DNA of 64,000 nt, from positions 32,987 through 96,986 of the forward strand of contig MDJM01000060.1 in assembly GCA_001994995.1 (NCBI GenBank), given 5' to 3'. Positions 18,618-27,475 of the stretch are shown here, in pieces. The notes beneath the pieces are model-generated. The model was given only the letters and a program-made list of their open reading frames with translations. It was not told the origin of the DNA and searched no databases. The stretch comes from Candidatus Parepulonipiscium sp. PG-Nuni2H_MBin01. GTDB lineage: Bacteria; Bacillota; Clostridia; Lachnospirales; Cellulosilyticaceae. A program made the position numbers and the translations under genes. Each line of letters starts with the position of its first letter. The first letter of the stretch is position 1.

Positions 18618-20279
18618 ATGTGGAGCGAGTACATTATTGAAGATTTTAGCAACATAAATGGATTAAAAGAAAAATACCCAGACATTATTTTTCGCAAAGT
18701 CAGTGAGCAAATCTACGTTGTAGAAGTACCTACCACAGCAAAGGTTGAAATGCTTGAATTAGCAGAGCACCTGCGATACGTTCAAACGTCATTTTTATAC
18801 GGCCTAAATATTGAAGAAGCATTACAAGACTCTGGCATATCAGTTTTTCATGACTATCCGTATGGCGAATTACGAGGCAAAGGAGTTATACTAGGCTTTG
18901 TTGATACAGGGATAGAATATACTAGCAATTTTTTTAGATTTGAAGACGGTAGCACCAGAATTGTTAGTATTTGGGACCAGACTATAGAAGATGGTAAGCC
19001 ACCTAAAGAGGATAGCTTTGGCTCTGAGTACACTAGAGAAGAAATTAACGAAGCTTTAAAATCTGATAATCCGCTTTCCATCGTGCCTTCCACTGATTAC
19101 AATGGCCATGGCACCTATATTGCTGGCGTTGCTGGAGGTTCGGATAGATTAGGCCGCTCAGGCTATGTGGGCGCTGCTCCAGATGCGGAATTTATTGTAG
19201 TGAAAATGCGCGAAGCATCTCAAAGCCTTAAAGATTATTATTTGGTGAAACCAGGAGTCGTTGCCTATCCTGATGGCTCTATACTACTTGGGATAAATTA
19301 CATTATAGAAAAGGCTGCGCAGTTAAATAAACCTTTAGTGCTATGCATTGCCGTTGGAAATAATTATGGAGGGCATGATGGTACTAACGTTATTGAAAGA
19401 TACTTAGGCCATTTAACACTAATGCCAAAAGTTATAGTAGTAGCTGCTGCTGGCAATGAAGGTAATGCAGGACACCACTATAAAAACACGGTAGAGCAAA
19501 ACGAAAAGCGTACAGTAGAACTAAATGTAGCAGCTAACGAAAATGGTTTTTTGTTACATATATGGGGGACGCAAATAGATAAACTGTCAGTTGGACTGCG
19601 TTCACCAATAGGGCAAATTATAGAGCGAGTCCCTTTAAAGCCATATAAAGCAGAGAAATTTAATTTTTCTTTACAAAGCAGCAAAATTATAATTGATTAT
19701 AAATACCCCGAATCTAACACTGGTGGCGAGTCTATTGTAATTGCATTTCAAGAACCTATTGCAGGAATTTGGCAAATTGATATTTACGGCGATGACATTA
19801 CTAATGGCACTTTCCATATGTGGCTGCCTAGAGCTGGCTTTGTTGAAAATAACACTAGATTTTCTGAACCCAATCTAGAGACTACAGTTTGTGTACCAGC
19901 AACAGCAGATTTTGTTATAGTTGTTGGCGGTTATGACGTTGTGGATAAAAGCCTATACGCTGCTTCTGGCCGAGGACCCACTCGCTTTGGCGATATTAAG
20001 CCAGATATTATAGCGCCTAGCATTAATATTGATGGTCCAGGGCTTAACAATACTCTCACTTCTGCTACTGGCACAAGCGTTGGTGCGGCTATGACTGCTG
20101 GAGCAGGCGCTCTACTTCTCGAGTGGGCTATTCTTAACGAAGGTTTACCTACTTTAAATACTCGTATCGCCCGAATGGTTTTAGCGCGTGGCGCTCAGCG
20201 ACAACCACCTGGTGGTCATCCTACTAACATTGAAGGTTTTGGCATGCTAGATTTGCAAAATGCTTTATTGCTTATTTAA
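18618..20279 (+). CDS. subtilisin-like serine protease 1 (S8, Csp-like)
   Basis: The 553-residue S8 protease has an intact triad: Asp96 (GFVDTGIEY), His164 (NGHGTYIAGVAGG) and Ser487 (ATGTSVGAAM). The N-terminal 80 residues form a propeptide-like domain with no secretion signal. An insert of about 130 residues separates the oxyanion-side segment (AAAGNEGNAGHHY) from the catalytic Ser. This layout is that of Clostridial Csp-type germination proteases and related cytoplasmic S8 peptidases. AGAGGTG precedes the ATG at 18618, preferred to a GTG at 18606. It is the first of four tandem family members. Confidence 0.93.
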   Translation: MWSEYIIEDFSNINGLKEKYPDIIFRKVSEQIYVVEVPTTAKVEMLELAEHLRYVQTSFLYGLNIEEALQDSGISVFHDYPYGELRGKGVILGFVDTGIEYTSNFFRFEDGSTRIVSIWDQTIEDGKPPKEDSFGSEYTREEINEALKSDNPLSIVPSTDYNGHGTYIAGVAGGSDRLGRSGYVGAAPDAEFIVVKMREASQSLKDYYLVKPGVVAYPDGSILLGINYIIEKAAQLNKPLVLCIAVGNNYGGHDGTNVIERYLGHLTLMPKVIVVAAAGNEGNAGHHYKNTVEQNEKRTVELNVAANENGFLLHIWGTQIDKLSVGLRSPIGQIIERVPLKPYKAEKFNFSLQSSKIIIDYKYPESNTGGESIVIAFQEPIAGIWQIDIYGDDITNGTFHMWLPRAGFVENNTRFSEPNLETTVCVPATADFVIVVGGYDVVDKSLYAASGRGPTRFGDIKPDIIAPSINIDGPGLNNTLTSATGTSVGAAMTAGAGALLLEWAILNEGLPTLNTRIARMVLARGAQRQPPGGHPTNIEGFGMLDLQNALLLI

Positions 20280-20363
20280 TTAGTGTAACCGATTGCTTAT
20301 TTAAATTAATGTAATCAAATTGCTATTAATGTAACCGATTGCTTATTTAAATTAGTGTAACCG
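20267..20363 (+). repeat. four tandem copies of a 26-bp unit between subtilase genes 1 and 2
   Basis: Unit ATTGCTTATTTAAATTA followed by GTGTAACCG occurs at 20267-20291, 20292-20318, 20319-20337 (shortened) and 20338-20363. The first copy overlaps the last codons and stop of subtilase 1. The last copy abuts the AAAGGAG ribosome site of subtilase 2. Confidence 0.85.
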
Positions 20364-20375
20364 AAAGGAGTCTTT

Positions 20376-22532
20376 ATGTTTTATAGTAACGAATTCCAAC
20401 CCCACTGCTTACAGCTGGATGAAAATATATATTTTGACTATGATGAACTGTACTGCGATAACATGTTAACTTTATCACATTTAGAAAACTTTGTTATGCC
20501 AGCTGATATACTATGTTACGTCTTAGCTGGTGACATTTTAACTACTAACGCTAGCTCTATACAGCTATTTTTATATCCATCGCAATTGTCAGTTCGGCAG
20601 TACCTTAGCATAGTTATAGATATTTTAAACACTGCTATTTCCACCAATAAACGCCCAGTTTTATATCATGCGTTTGAGCGAGCAACTTCACCTGCTCGCT
20701 GCGTGCTAGATAAACTTATTAATAGCTGGTTTGATAAAGTTGGCGGCGTTTTAATCTATTATACTAATGACACTAACATTGCTAAGTATTACCGAGTTTC
20801 CCAAGCTAATTTTGAGCCATACATTCAACAAGCCATTTTTACTAACGATTTACCTAACAACGCTTTTCTAAAACTAAGCAACTGCTTCCCTCTTTGTCAC
20901 AAAACTATACGTCGCACTTACCGTAATGCTACCGATAAACTTTTCCGAAACAACTCTCTTTATAATGATATTTTCTATACACAAATCCCTAATGACGAAT
21001 ATCTAGTTTTATCTCTAAATTTATTTGCTCCTACAAACGCGCAGTATTATAAAGAATTTGGCATTGAATATATTAACCTTTTAAACTGCGAGCATCTAAT
21101 TAGAGCTAAAAAATCTGTGCTAGACTCAGCTAGCCAATATATTAAATCTTATGTAGCTCCTAATTATTACCCTATGATTGTAACTAGACCTAAATTTACG
21201 TTCACTAACATAAACCATAACAACACTTTTTGTAATAAAACTGATGTGATTGATGATGGCGACGGCGTAATTATTGGCCTGATGGACACTGAAGATATTG
21301 ACTTATCGTATGGTAATGTTGAAATTATAGATAGTTATAGTTCTAGTCGCTCTAATGAGATAAGTACTGCTACTGCTATGATGTTATTATGTAACTCAAC
21401 TAACTTGCCAAAAGTTAAATATGCATTCGTTAAATTGCCTAGCGCATCTAAGGCTTTGCAACGTATATATGCTGGGGAGACAACGGATAGCGCGGTTCTT
21501 GTAGATGATATAATTATCGCTATTACTAAGCTAATTGAATATGCTAACGAACAGCAAAAACCTATAGTATTATGTATACAATACGGCTCTAATTTAAGCA
21601 GCCATGATGGCACAGGAAAATTAGAACGAATTATCGCAAAGTATCAATCACAACCCGGAGTTACTATTATTACTACGGTTGGTGAAGAAGGCGATAAAAA
21701 GCACCATGAGCGCCTTTTAATTGAACATTCAGCTCGTAGCACAATTAAAGTTGGCCCTAATGCTAATGTCGTTTGCGTCTTATGGAAGGCGTATCCTGGT
21801 GGTATGGAAGCGTTTCTTGTTAATTCTAAAACTAACGAAAAATATAGCTTAAATTACTCCACTATTCATAAAACTAGCACTGGCACAATTTATACGCGTG
21901 GTCGCCGAGTTAGCGATAATAATGGGTGCCTTAATATCGTTTTTAGAATGGAAAATCTAGAAGCTGGCGATTGGATTATTGAATTTGACCTTGAGTATCA
22001 TAATAATGGAGTTGTGGATATTTGGCTTTCTGATAAGCAGTTAAACAATGGTACTTATTTTACTAAAGGCGATGCTTTTATTACTATCCCATCTCTTGGT
22101 AACATTAAAGATACGATTTGCGTTGGCGCTTATGATAACGCAACGTTAACTATAATGAAAAGTGCTGGCCGCGGCTACACTCGCAATGGTCGCGTTTCGC
22201 CAACTTGTGTAGTGCATTCTGCTAATATTGATGTGTTTCTTAATGATGGCACTCCTATTAGAATAAATGGCAATCTTACAGCACTAGCTTTACTAGCTGG
22301 CGATGCAGCAGGTGTTTATAGCATTTTAATTAAGAAAAATTTTAGCCATTTACCTAACACCCAAACTATGTCTTACTGGCTTACTGCAAATCTACAACAA
22401 TTAGATACGCTTACATATCCTAATCCAATGCAAGGATATGGAGTTTACGTTACAGAAAATTTAAAACAGTGGTTATTACTTAACAGTGTTATTAATTCAT
22501 CAGAAGCTAATAGTGTTTTTTGTACGTATTAA
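20376..22532 (+). CDS. subtilase-family pseudoprotease (Csp-like, catalytic His and Ser lost)
   Basis: The 718-residue protein keeps the S8 scaffold of its neighbours: Asp304 in IIGLMDTEDID, KPIVLCIQYGSNLSSHDGTGKLERII, TTVGEEGDKKHHE, and SAGRGYTRNGRVSPTCVV. The segment that should hold the catalytic His (GHGT in the neighbours) is replaced by EIIDSYSSSRSNEISTA with much of the intervening loop deleted, and the catalytic GTS has become GNLTA. It should therefore be proteolytically dead. The first 190 residues (NKRPVLYHAFERATSPARCVLDKLI, then GGVLIYYTNDTN) echo the KPLVLCIAVGNN... and VVAAAGNEGN segments of the neighbours, as if a second truncated domain were fused in front. GGAG precedes the ATG. 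In Clostridioides difficile, CspA and CspC are known regulatory pseudoproteases. Confidence 0.85.
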   Translation: MFYSNEFQPHCLQLDENIYFDYDELYCDNMLTLSHLENFVMPADILCYVLAGDILTTNASSIQLFLYPSQLSVRQYLSIVIDILNTAISTNKRPVLYHAFERATSPARCVLDKLINSWFDKVGGVLIYYTNDTNIAKYYRVSQANFEPYIQQAIFTNDLPNNAFLKLSNCFPLCHKTIRRTYRNATDKLFRNNSLYNDIFYTQIPNDEYLVLSLNLFAPTNAQYYKEFGIEYINLLNCEHLIRAKKSVLDSASQYIKSYVAPNYYPMIVTRPKFTFTNINHNNTFCNKTDVIDDGDGVIIGLMDTEDIDLSYGNVEIIDSYSSSRSNEISTATAMMLLCNSTNLPKVKYAFVKLPSASKALQRIYAGETTDSAVLVDDIIIAITKLIEYANEQQKPIVLCIQYGSNLSSHDGTGKLERIIAKYQSQPGVTIITTVGEEGDKKHHERLLIEHSARSTIKVGPNANVVCVLWKAYPGGMEAFLVNSKTNEKYSLNYSTIHKTSTGTIYTRGRRVSDNNGCLNIVFRMENLEAGDWIIEFDLEYHNNGVVDIWLSDKQLNNGTYFTKGDAFITIPSLGNIKDTICVGAYDNATLTIMKSAGRGYTRNGRVSPTCVVHSANIDVFLNDGTPIRINGNLTALALLAGDAAGVYSILIKKNFSHLPNTQTMSYWLTANLQQLDTLTYPNPMQGYGVYVTENLKQWLLLNSVINSSEANSVFCTY

Positions 22533-22543
22533 GGAGGCTTAAA

Positions 22544-24301
22544 ATGCTTAGTCCACAACTTCAATTAATGTTAAACTATCCTTTATCTCAGTTGCCCGAA
22601 TCGTTTTTTCAACTTACTGGCATAACAGACCCTGATATATGGGATGTTTTAGTTATATATAATGACAGCTTAGAAGTACCAACACCAGATGATTTAGTGA
22701 TATACCAAGTTACTATACTAGGCAAAGGTTTTGCTTTACTTACCTTACCAAAAAATCAGATACAACAACTGGATAAGATTCCTACTATCGAATACATTAT
22801 GTTACCAGAAGTGATGCAATATACGTTGGATAAAAAGGTATCTGAAGTTTGCGGGTCTAATATCGCATCACCAAGCTCTGGTTACGGTGTAACTGGAAAA
22901 GGCATTTATTTTGCAAGCATTGATTCAGGAATTGATTATACTCACCCTGATTTTATAAATCCTGATGGAACAACTAGAATTGCTTATTTATGGGACCAAA
23001 CTATAGAAGGTACACCGCCAGAAGGTTTTTTTCAAGGCGCAGAATTTAGTGCTGCTGACATTAACCTAGCTTTAAAAAATCCAGCCTTAGTACCAAGTGT
23101 AGATGAGCTAGGACACGGCACAGCGCTATGTGGCATTGCAGTTGGAAACGGCCGCGCTGATTTTAGAGAGCGCTATAAAGGCGTTGCACCAGAAGCGGAG
23201 CTTATTGTTGTTAAAGTGGGTCAACAAGGAGATAACGAAATAAAAAGCTCTACACGCGGACCCCGCAATACTGAAATTATGATGGCGTTAAAATATGTAG
23301 TGGATAAGGCGATTTTACACAATAAGCCTATTAGCATTTTAATTGGATTTGGTATTAACGAAGGAGGGCATAACGGAAATAGTTCGCTAGAAAAATATAT
23401 CGATTCACTATCCACAAGTTGGCGAGTTAATGTAGTTGTTAGCGCTGGTAATCAGGCTAATAAAGATAGTCATGTTTCTGGAAAACTAACTCCTAGGGAA
23501 GTTAAAAAAATCAGTGTATTTATAGACGATGGGCAACCTTACTATTTTGCAACGTTGTGGAAAAGTTTTATAGACGACTTTGGCATAGTTATACAATCGC
23601 CAAGCGGAGAGCGTACAGATTTAATGGTTCGCGAACAAGTTAATACTAACACATTACTTAAGGATACTCTTGTATCACTAAATTTCTCGCAAGCCTCGCC
23701 TGTATCTGATGGCGAACAAATTATTATATTCCTTGATAACATAATAGGAGAACCTATAGAAGATGGAAACTGGACTATTGAACTTACTGGCATTGAGATT
23801 TTAGATGGAAGTTATGACATTTGGGGAGAGTCGCTTGAACAAGACGTTCGTAGCATTAGATTTAACGAGCCTACAAAAGATAAAACTATTACTATACCAG
23901 CGACTTCTGATTATGCTACAAGTGTTGCTGCTTGTATGAATAACGGCTTACTTATAGCTCCATTCTCAGGCCGTGGCTACACCCGTTCTGGCAAAATTAA
24001 GCCTGATATTTCTGCCCCAGGGGTTAACGTTATTAGTGCTAGTATAAATAAGGAGGTTATGTATCAAGCCTTTACAGGAAGTAGCGCGGCGGCAGCATTT
24101 GTTGCTGGTGGCTATTTACTATTGTTAGAGTATGGGATTAACCAAGTTGGCAACCAATACCTTTTTGGCGAAGACTTAAAAGCGTATATTATTAGAACCG
24201 CAAAAAGGCAACGGTCTATTAGTTACCCAAATCAAGAATGGGGTTATGGTGAGCTATGTATAAAATCTGCATTATTAGAACTTAGTAGGCTATATAATTA
24301 A
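22544..24301 (+). CDS. subtilisin-like serine protease 3 (S8, Csp-like)
   Basis: The 585-residue protein has an intact triad: Asp127 (FASIDSGIDYTHPDF), His191 (DELGHGTALCGIAVG) and Ser514 (FTGSSAAAAFVAGG, with Gly-Ser-Ser in place of the usual Gly-Thr-Ser). The N-terminal propeptide-like region (about 1-100) carries the VIYQVTILGKGFALLTLP type of strand pattern and no signal peptide. AAGGAGG lies 7 nt before the ATG at 22544, only 11 nt after the pseudoprotease stop, so these two genes are surely co-translated or coupled. An upstream TTG frame start is rejected. Confidence 0.93.
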   Translation: MLSPQLQLMLNYPLSQLPESFFQLTGITDPDIWDVLVIYNDSLEVPTPDDLVIYQVTILGKGFALLTLPKNQIQQLDKIPTIEYIMLPEVMQYTLDKKVSEVCGSNIASPSSGYGVTGKGIYFASIDSGIDYTHPDFINPDGTTRIAYLWDQTIEGTPPEGFFQGAEFSAADINLALKNPALVPSVDELGHGTALCGIAVGNGRADFRERYKGVAPEAELIVVKVGQQGDNEIKSSTRGPRNTEIMMALKYVVDKAILHNKPISILIGFGINEGGHNGNSSLEKYIDSLSTSWRVNVVVSAGNQANKDSHVSGKLTPREVKKISVFIDDGQPYYFATLWKSFIDDFGIVIQSPSGERTDLMVREQVNTNTLLKDTLVSLNFSQASPVSDGEQIIIFLDNIIGEPIEDGNWTIELTGIEILDGSYDIWGESLEQDVRSIRFNEPTKDKTITIPATSDYATSVAACMNNGLLIAPFSGRGYTRSGKIKPDISAPGVNVISASINKEVMYQAFTGSSAAAAFVAGGYLLLLEYGINQVGNQYLFGEDLKAYIIRTAKRQRSISYPNQEWGYGELCIKSALLELSRLYN

Positions 24302-24328
24302 AGAACTATTATTTAAGGAAGGTGAAAA

Positions 24329-26077
24329 ATGAAAACAGATGCTGCTTTACAAATAATAACATCTCTAAGCGCATCAGAAGAAGAAGTTGCCGCGCAATAT
24401 CTTAGCAACTACGGCTTTGAAGCTGAAGGCAGACTTGATATTATCGTTAAGTATAATGGCGACATTGATAGAGTTGCAAGGGAACAATCCGCTATTGCTC
24501 AAATTATAAGCACCAAATTTGCGGTGCTATCAGTGCCAAGACAAAATGTAAGCGCGCTTAGTAACTACACAGAAATAGAATATATGGAAACTCCAAAACT
24601 GCTGACGTATAATCTTAACAAAAGCATGACTGGCTCTTGTATTAAAACCGTTCAAAACAACCGGCCATATAATTTAACAGGAAAAGGAGTAATTCTTGGC
24701 ATAATAGACTCGGGAATTCAATACGCCCACCGCGACTTTAGAAACTTAGATGGCACAACTAGAATTATATCTATTTGGGACCAAGGCATTGACGGCGCTG
24801 CGCCTTATGGATTTAAAATAGGAACCGAATATACAAGGGCGCAGATTAATGAAGCTTTAACTATGCCTAATGCTGCTGGTAGACTATCGATTGTACCTAG
24901 CGTAGATACAATTGGGCATGGTACACATGTCGCCGGAATTGCTGGCGGAAACGGCAATGCATCAAACGGACAATATATTGGAGCTGCGCCAGAGGCAGAA
25001 TTTATCATTGTAAAGCTAGGCAAAGGCGGTACTAATGGCACATTCGTTAGAAACGTAGAAATAATGTTAGCCATTAAATACGTGGTGGAAAAAGCGCGCG
25101 AGTTAGGAATGCCAGTCGCAATAAACCTTAGCAACGGTATGAATGAAGGCCCTCATGACGGGCAATCTATTATAGAACAATATGTAGATGAGGCGGCGCA
25201 GCTGTGGAAAACTAATATTGTAGTTGCTACAGGAAATGAGGCGGCTAACCAAACGCATACGCAAGGAGAAGTGTATCAAGGTAGCGTAAGCTCCTTTTCA
25301 TTCCAAGTAGCGCCTAACCAATATAGTTATTCGCTATCAGTTTGGAAAGCGTTTATAGATACATTTGAATTTGAAATAGTAAGCCCCGCTGGAACTAGAA
25401 CACCTAAAATTGCTTATTCACAAAAAGCTAGAACTTTTATATTAGATAAAACGAGAATATACGTAACGTTCGTAGGCCCCTCACCGCTAAATGGCGACGA
25501 AGAATTTGCACTATATTTAAGCGGACTTAATAGCGCAGCTATAACAGATGGAGCATGGAGTATAAATATATATGGAAAAGACGTTGTAAATGGAGAATAT
25601 TATGTATGGGGACCAACTAGAGAGCTTGCTGGCGATGATACATTTATGTTAGAGCCAGTTCGATTTACCACGCTAACAACGCCATCAACAGCACGCAATG
25701 CCATATCGGTTGGCGCATACAATAGCATTACAAACCAAATAGCCCCATTCTCAGGCGTAGGTTACTCAAGAAACTCAGCAACAGTAAAACCCGATTTGGT
25801 GGCACCTGGAGTAGATATAACAGCGACAAGCATAACAGGAGGGTATATAAGATACAGCGGAACAAGTATGGCAACGCCACATGTAACAGGAGCAGTTGCG
25901 CTTATGATGCAGTGGGGAATAGTACAGCATAATCAGCCGTTTTTATATGGAGAGTTTTTAAAAACTTACTTATTAAAAGGAACTAACAGAAACAATATAG
26001 AGGTACCAAACCCAGAATGGGGATACGGAAGGTTGTGCGTAAAAACATCATTAGACTTGCTAATTAGATTATTTTAA
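24329..26077 (+). CDS. subtilisin-like serine protease 4 (S8, Csp-like)
   Basis: The 582-residue protein is the most canonical of the four: Asp127 (LGIIDSGIQYAHRDF), His197 (IGHGTHVAGIAGG), the oxyanion region VVATGNEAANQTH and Ser513 (YSGTSMATPHVTGAVALMMQW). The beta-rich insert between about 310 and 460 (SVSSFSFQVAPNQYSYSLSVWKAF) matches the inserts of genes 1 and 3. No signal peptide. AAGGAAGGTG precedes the ATG, 27 nt after the previous stop. Together the four genes look like a family expanded by tandem duplication, acting in the cytoplasm, the forespore or the spore coat; the exact role is inference from Csp proteins. Confidence 0.94.
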   Translation: MKTDAALQIITSLSASEEEVAAQYLSNYGFEAEGRLDIIVKYNGDIDRVAREQSAIAQIISTKFAVLSVPRQNVSALSNYTEIEYMETPKLLTYNLNKSMTGSCIKTVQNNRPYNLTGKGVILGIIDSGIQYAHRDFRNLDGTTRIISIWDQGIDGAAPYGFKIGTEYTRAQINEALTMPNAAGRLSIVPSVDTIGHGTHVAGIAGGNGNASNGQYIGAAPEAEFIIVKLGKGGTNGTFVRNVEIMLAIKYVVEKARELGMPVAINLSNGMNEGPHDGQSIIEQYVDEAAQLWKTNIVVATGNEAANQTHTQGEVYQGSVSSFSFQVAPNQYSYSLSVWKAFIDTFEFEIVSPAGTRTPKIAYSQKARTFILDKTRIYVTFVGPSPLNGDEEFALYLSGLNSAAITDGAWSINIYGKDVVNGEYYVWGPTRELAGDDTFMLEPVRFTTLTTPSTARNAISVGAYNSITNQIAPFSGVGYSRNSATVKPDLVAPGVDITATSITGGYIRYSGTSMATPHVTGAVALMMQWGIVQHNQPFLYGEFLKTYLLKGTNRNNIEVPNPEWGYGRLCVKTSLDLLIRLF

Positions 26078-26103
26078 GCCGAGGGCAAATTGCCCTTAGC
26101 TTA
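26075..26103. terminator. hairpin between subtilase 4 and the convergent membrane gene
   Basis: TAAGC...AGGGC AAATT GCCCT...GCTTA. The hairpin starts inside the stop codon of subtilase 4 and ends inside the stop region of the gene on the other strand. It has little T-tract on the plus strand, so this is a modest-confidence call. Confidence 0.4.
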
Positions 26104-26379
26104 TAAAACAAAAATATATGTAGTAGCAATACACATACAAGTGCAAACAAAAGATGCTATTAACATTGTATTATGTTTAAAATACAAATGTAGAGCTAAA
26201 AGGCCAATACTTAAAAATAGTAACGTAACAGGTACGATATGACTAAAAAGTAGGAAAAAATCCACATAGACTAACATAAAATATCCTAAGCAAACAACTG
26301 TTAAAAATTTATAAATAGCCTCATAATCAATAGAATTACTTTTTCTTGAGGGCTTGGCCTTATCTTTAATAGTAGACAT
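26101..26379 (-). CDS. small membrane protein of unknown function
   Basis: I do not recognise this 92-residue protein. A charged N-terminus (about 25 residues, Lys/Arg/Ser rich) precedes three hydrophobic helices (about 27-43, 47-65 and 70-90). AAGGAG lies 9 nt before the ATG at 26379, preferred to a start six codons further upstream. It converges with the subtilase array with almost no gap. It may have nothing to do with the proteases. Confidence 0.65.
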   Translation of the reverse strand: MSTIKDKAKPSRKSNSIDYEAIYKFLTVVCLGYFMLVYVDFFLLFSHIVPVTLLFLSIGLLALHLYFKHNTMLIASFVCTCMCIATTYIFVL

Positions 26380-26685
26380 CAAATCACGCTCCTTCAATTC
26401 TATTGTATGAAAGGTTGTCTTTATATATTCTTGTATTATAAATCCAAACTATCCAAACTATAGAAACGTTGTAACGAATTTTATAAAAAGCTGGGGGTCC
26501 CTTGGAGGGGACTTACCCATTTACCCTAGTTAAAAGGATAATTTTAACAAATTATAATTTGTCAACAAATCACAAAAATCTTTATCAAATGAGTTATCAA
26601 AAAAAATATTTTGGGGAAAAACCTATGTAAATAAAGGAATTGAAGCAAAAGTGTCGAACTTTTTTAAAAAAAATCTAAAAAGGGC
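26380..26685. other. intergenic stretch with one strong hairpin
   Basis: No gene is seen here. It holds the promoter region of the minus-strand membrane gene and, at 26491-26529, a G-rich nested hairpin. The rest is AT-rich and unstructured by eye. Confidence 0.6.
26481..26529 (-). terminator. orphan terminator-like nested hairpin
   Basis: Outer stem CTGGGG (26491-26496) / CCCTAG (26524-26529, one G-U) and inner stem GTCCC (26497-26501) / GGGAC (26508-26512). Read on the minus strand it is followed by CTTTTTATAA, the layout of an intrinsic terminator. No minus-strand gene ends here, so it might terminate an unannotated small RNA, or be a structure of other use. Confidence 0.4.
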
Positions 26686-26714
26686 TTTACAACATACTAC
26701 TCACATGCTATACT
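26686..26714 (+). promoter_or_regulatory. sigma-A type promoter of the tRNA cluster
   Basis: -35 TTTACA (26686-26691), 17-bp spacer, -10 TATACT (26709-26714). The first tRNA begins 15 nt downstream. Confidence 0.75.
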
Positions 26715-26728
26715 GTGTAAAGTGGTAA

Positions 26729-26803
26729 CGGGGTGTAGCTCAGTTTGGCTAGAGTGCCTGATTTGGGTTCAGGAGGCCGCAGGTTCGAGTCCTGTCACCC
26801 CGA
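26729..26803 (+). tRNA. tRNA-Pro (anticodon TGG)
   Basis: Cloverleaf with acceptor stem CGGGGTG / CACCCCG, D arm TAGCTCAGTTTGGCTAGAG, anticodon stem CCTGA / TCAGG with loop TTTGGGT (anticodon TGG), and T arm CAGGTTCGAGTCCTG. CCA is not encoded. Confidence 0.96.
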
Positions 26804-26808
26804 TGTCT

Positions 26809-26880
26809 GCGTGAGTGGCTCAGTGGTAGAGCATCTCCTTGCCAAGGAGAGGGTCGCGGGTTCGACTCCCGTCTCACGCT
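26809..26880 (+). tRNA. tRNA-Gly (anticodon GCC)
   Basis: Acceptor stem GCGTGAG / CTCACGC, anticodon stem TCTCC / GGAGA with loop TTGCCAA (anticodon GCC), T arm CGGGTTCGACTCCCG. Only 5 nt separate it from tRNA-Pro. CCA is not encoded. Confidence 0.96.
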
Positions 26881-26911
26881 TGTTTTTTAAAGTTCACCGA
26901 TATTACATTTT

Positions 26912-26984
<73 letters not shown>

Positions 26985-26991
26985 CTTTTAT

Positions 26992-27030
26992 AATCCCCTT
27001 ACAAATTATTGTAGGGGGATTTGTTTTATT
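26992..27030 (+). terminator. terminator of the tRNA cluster
   Basis: Stem AATCCCCTTACA / TGTAGGGGGATT with a 6-nt loop, followed by TTGTTTTATTT, 8 nt after tRNA-Phe. Confidence 0.85.
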
Positions 27031-27062
27031 TAAATTTATTTTTTAATAAGGAGGATTTTATC

Positions 27063-27407
27063 ATGCGAAAAAAATTTGTATATCAAACTCTTAGTCTTAT
27101 TGCATTTATCATTCTGTATTTTGTAATGCCAATTTATAGCGAGCACAACAGCAAAGAACTTTTTATCAAGTCCATAAAACTGCTTATAAAGTTTAAAGGG
27201 ATTGAACAGCTTAGTAACGGCGATTACATTACACTTACACTTGGCTGGAACCATATGAGAGATGAACTAATCCGCCAAGGCTACGAAACTAAAATCATTT
27301 TTTATGATGCAACTTATTGGGATGACACCACAACTTACCACCTGCGCGGCACAAAACTAAATCGTTACATTGTATTATGGAGCAAAAAGCCCGAAGAAAA
27401 TAGTTAA
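27063..27407 (+). CDS. small membrane-anchored protein of unknown function (114 aa)
   Basis: I do not recognise this protein. The basic start RKKF and a hydrophobic helix (about 8-24) suggest an N-terminal anchor or uncleaved signal. The rest (about 25-114) is a mixed alpha/beta extracytoplasmic part with several aromatic residues (FYDATYWDDTTTYHLRG). AAGGAGG lies before the ATG at 27063; the frame extends upstream to 27021 without a ribosome site. It sits between the tRNA cluster and a MATE exporter and may be transcribed with the latter. Confidence 0.65.
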   Translation: MRKKFVYQTLSLIAFIILYFVMPIYSEHNSKELFIKSIKLLIKFKGIEQLSNGDYITLTLGWNHMRDELIRQGYETKIIFYDATYWDDTTTYHLRGTKLNRYIVLWSKKPEENS

Positions 27408-27475
27408 TATACACTTAGCAATATGCATATATTGAATAAGCAATTATATCAATTATATCCAAAGGAGCGTATTAT

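Noticed and set aside
20267..20363. CRISPR array
   Set aside because: The repeats are directly adjacent with no spacers and no cas genes are nearby.
18618..26077. Secreted subtilisin-type proteases
   Set aside because: None of the four has a signal peptide, so the extracellular subtilisin interpretation was dropped in favour of cytoplasmic or spore-associated Csp-like proteins.
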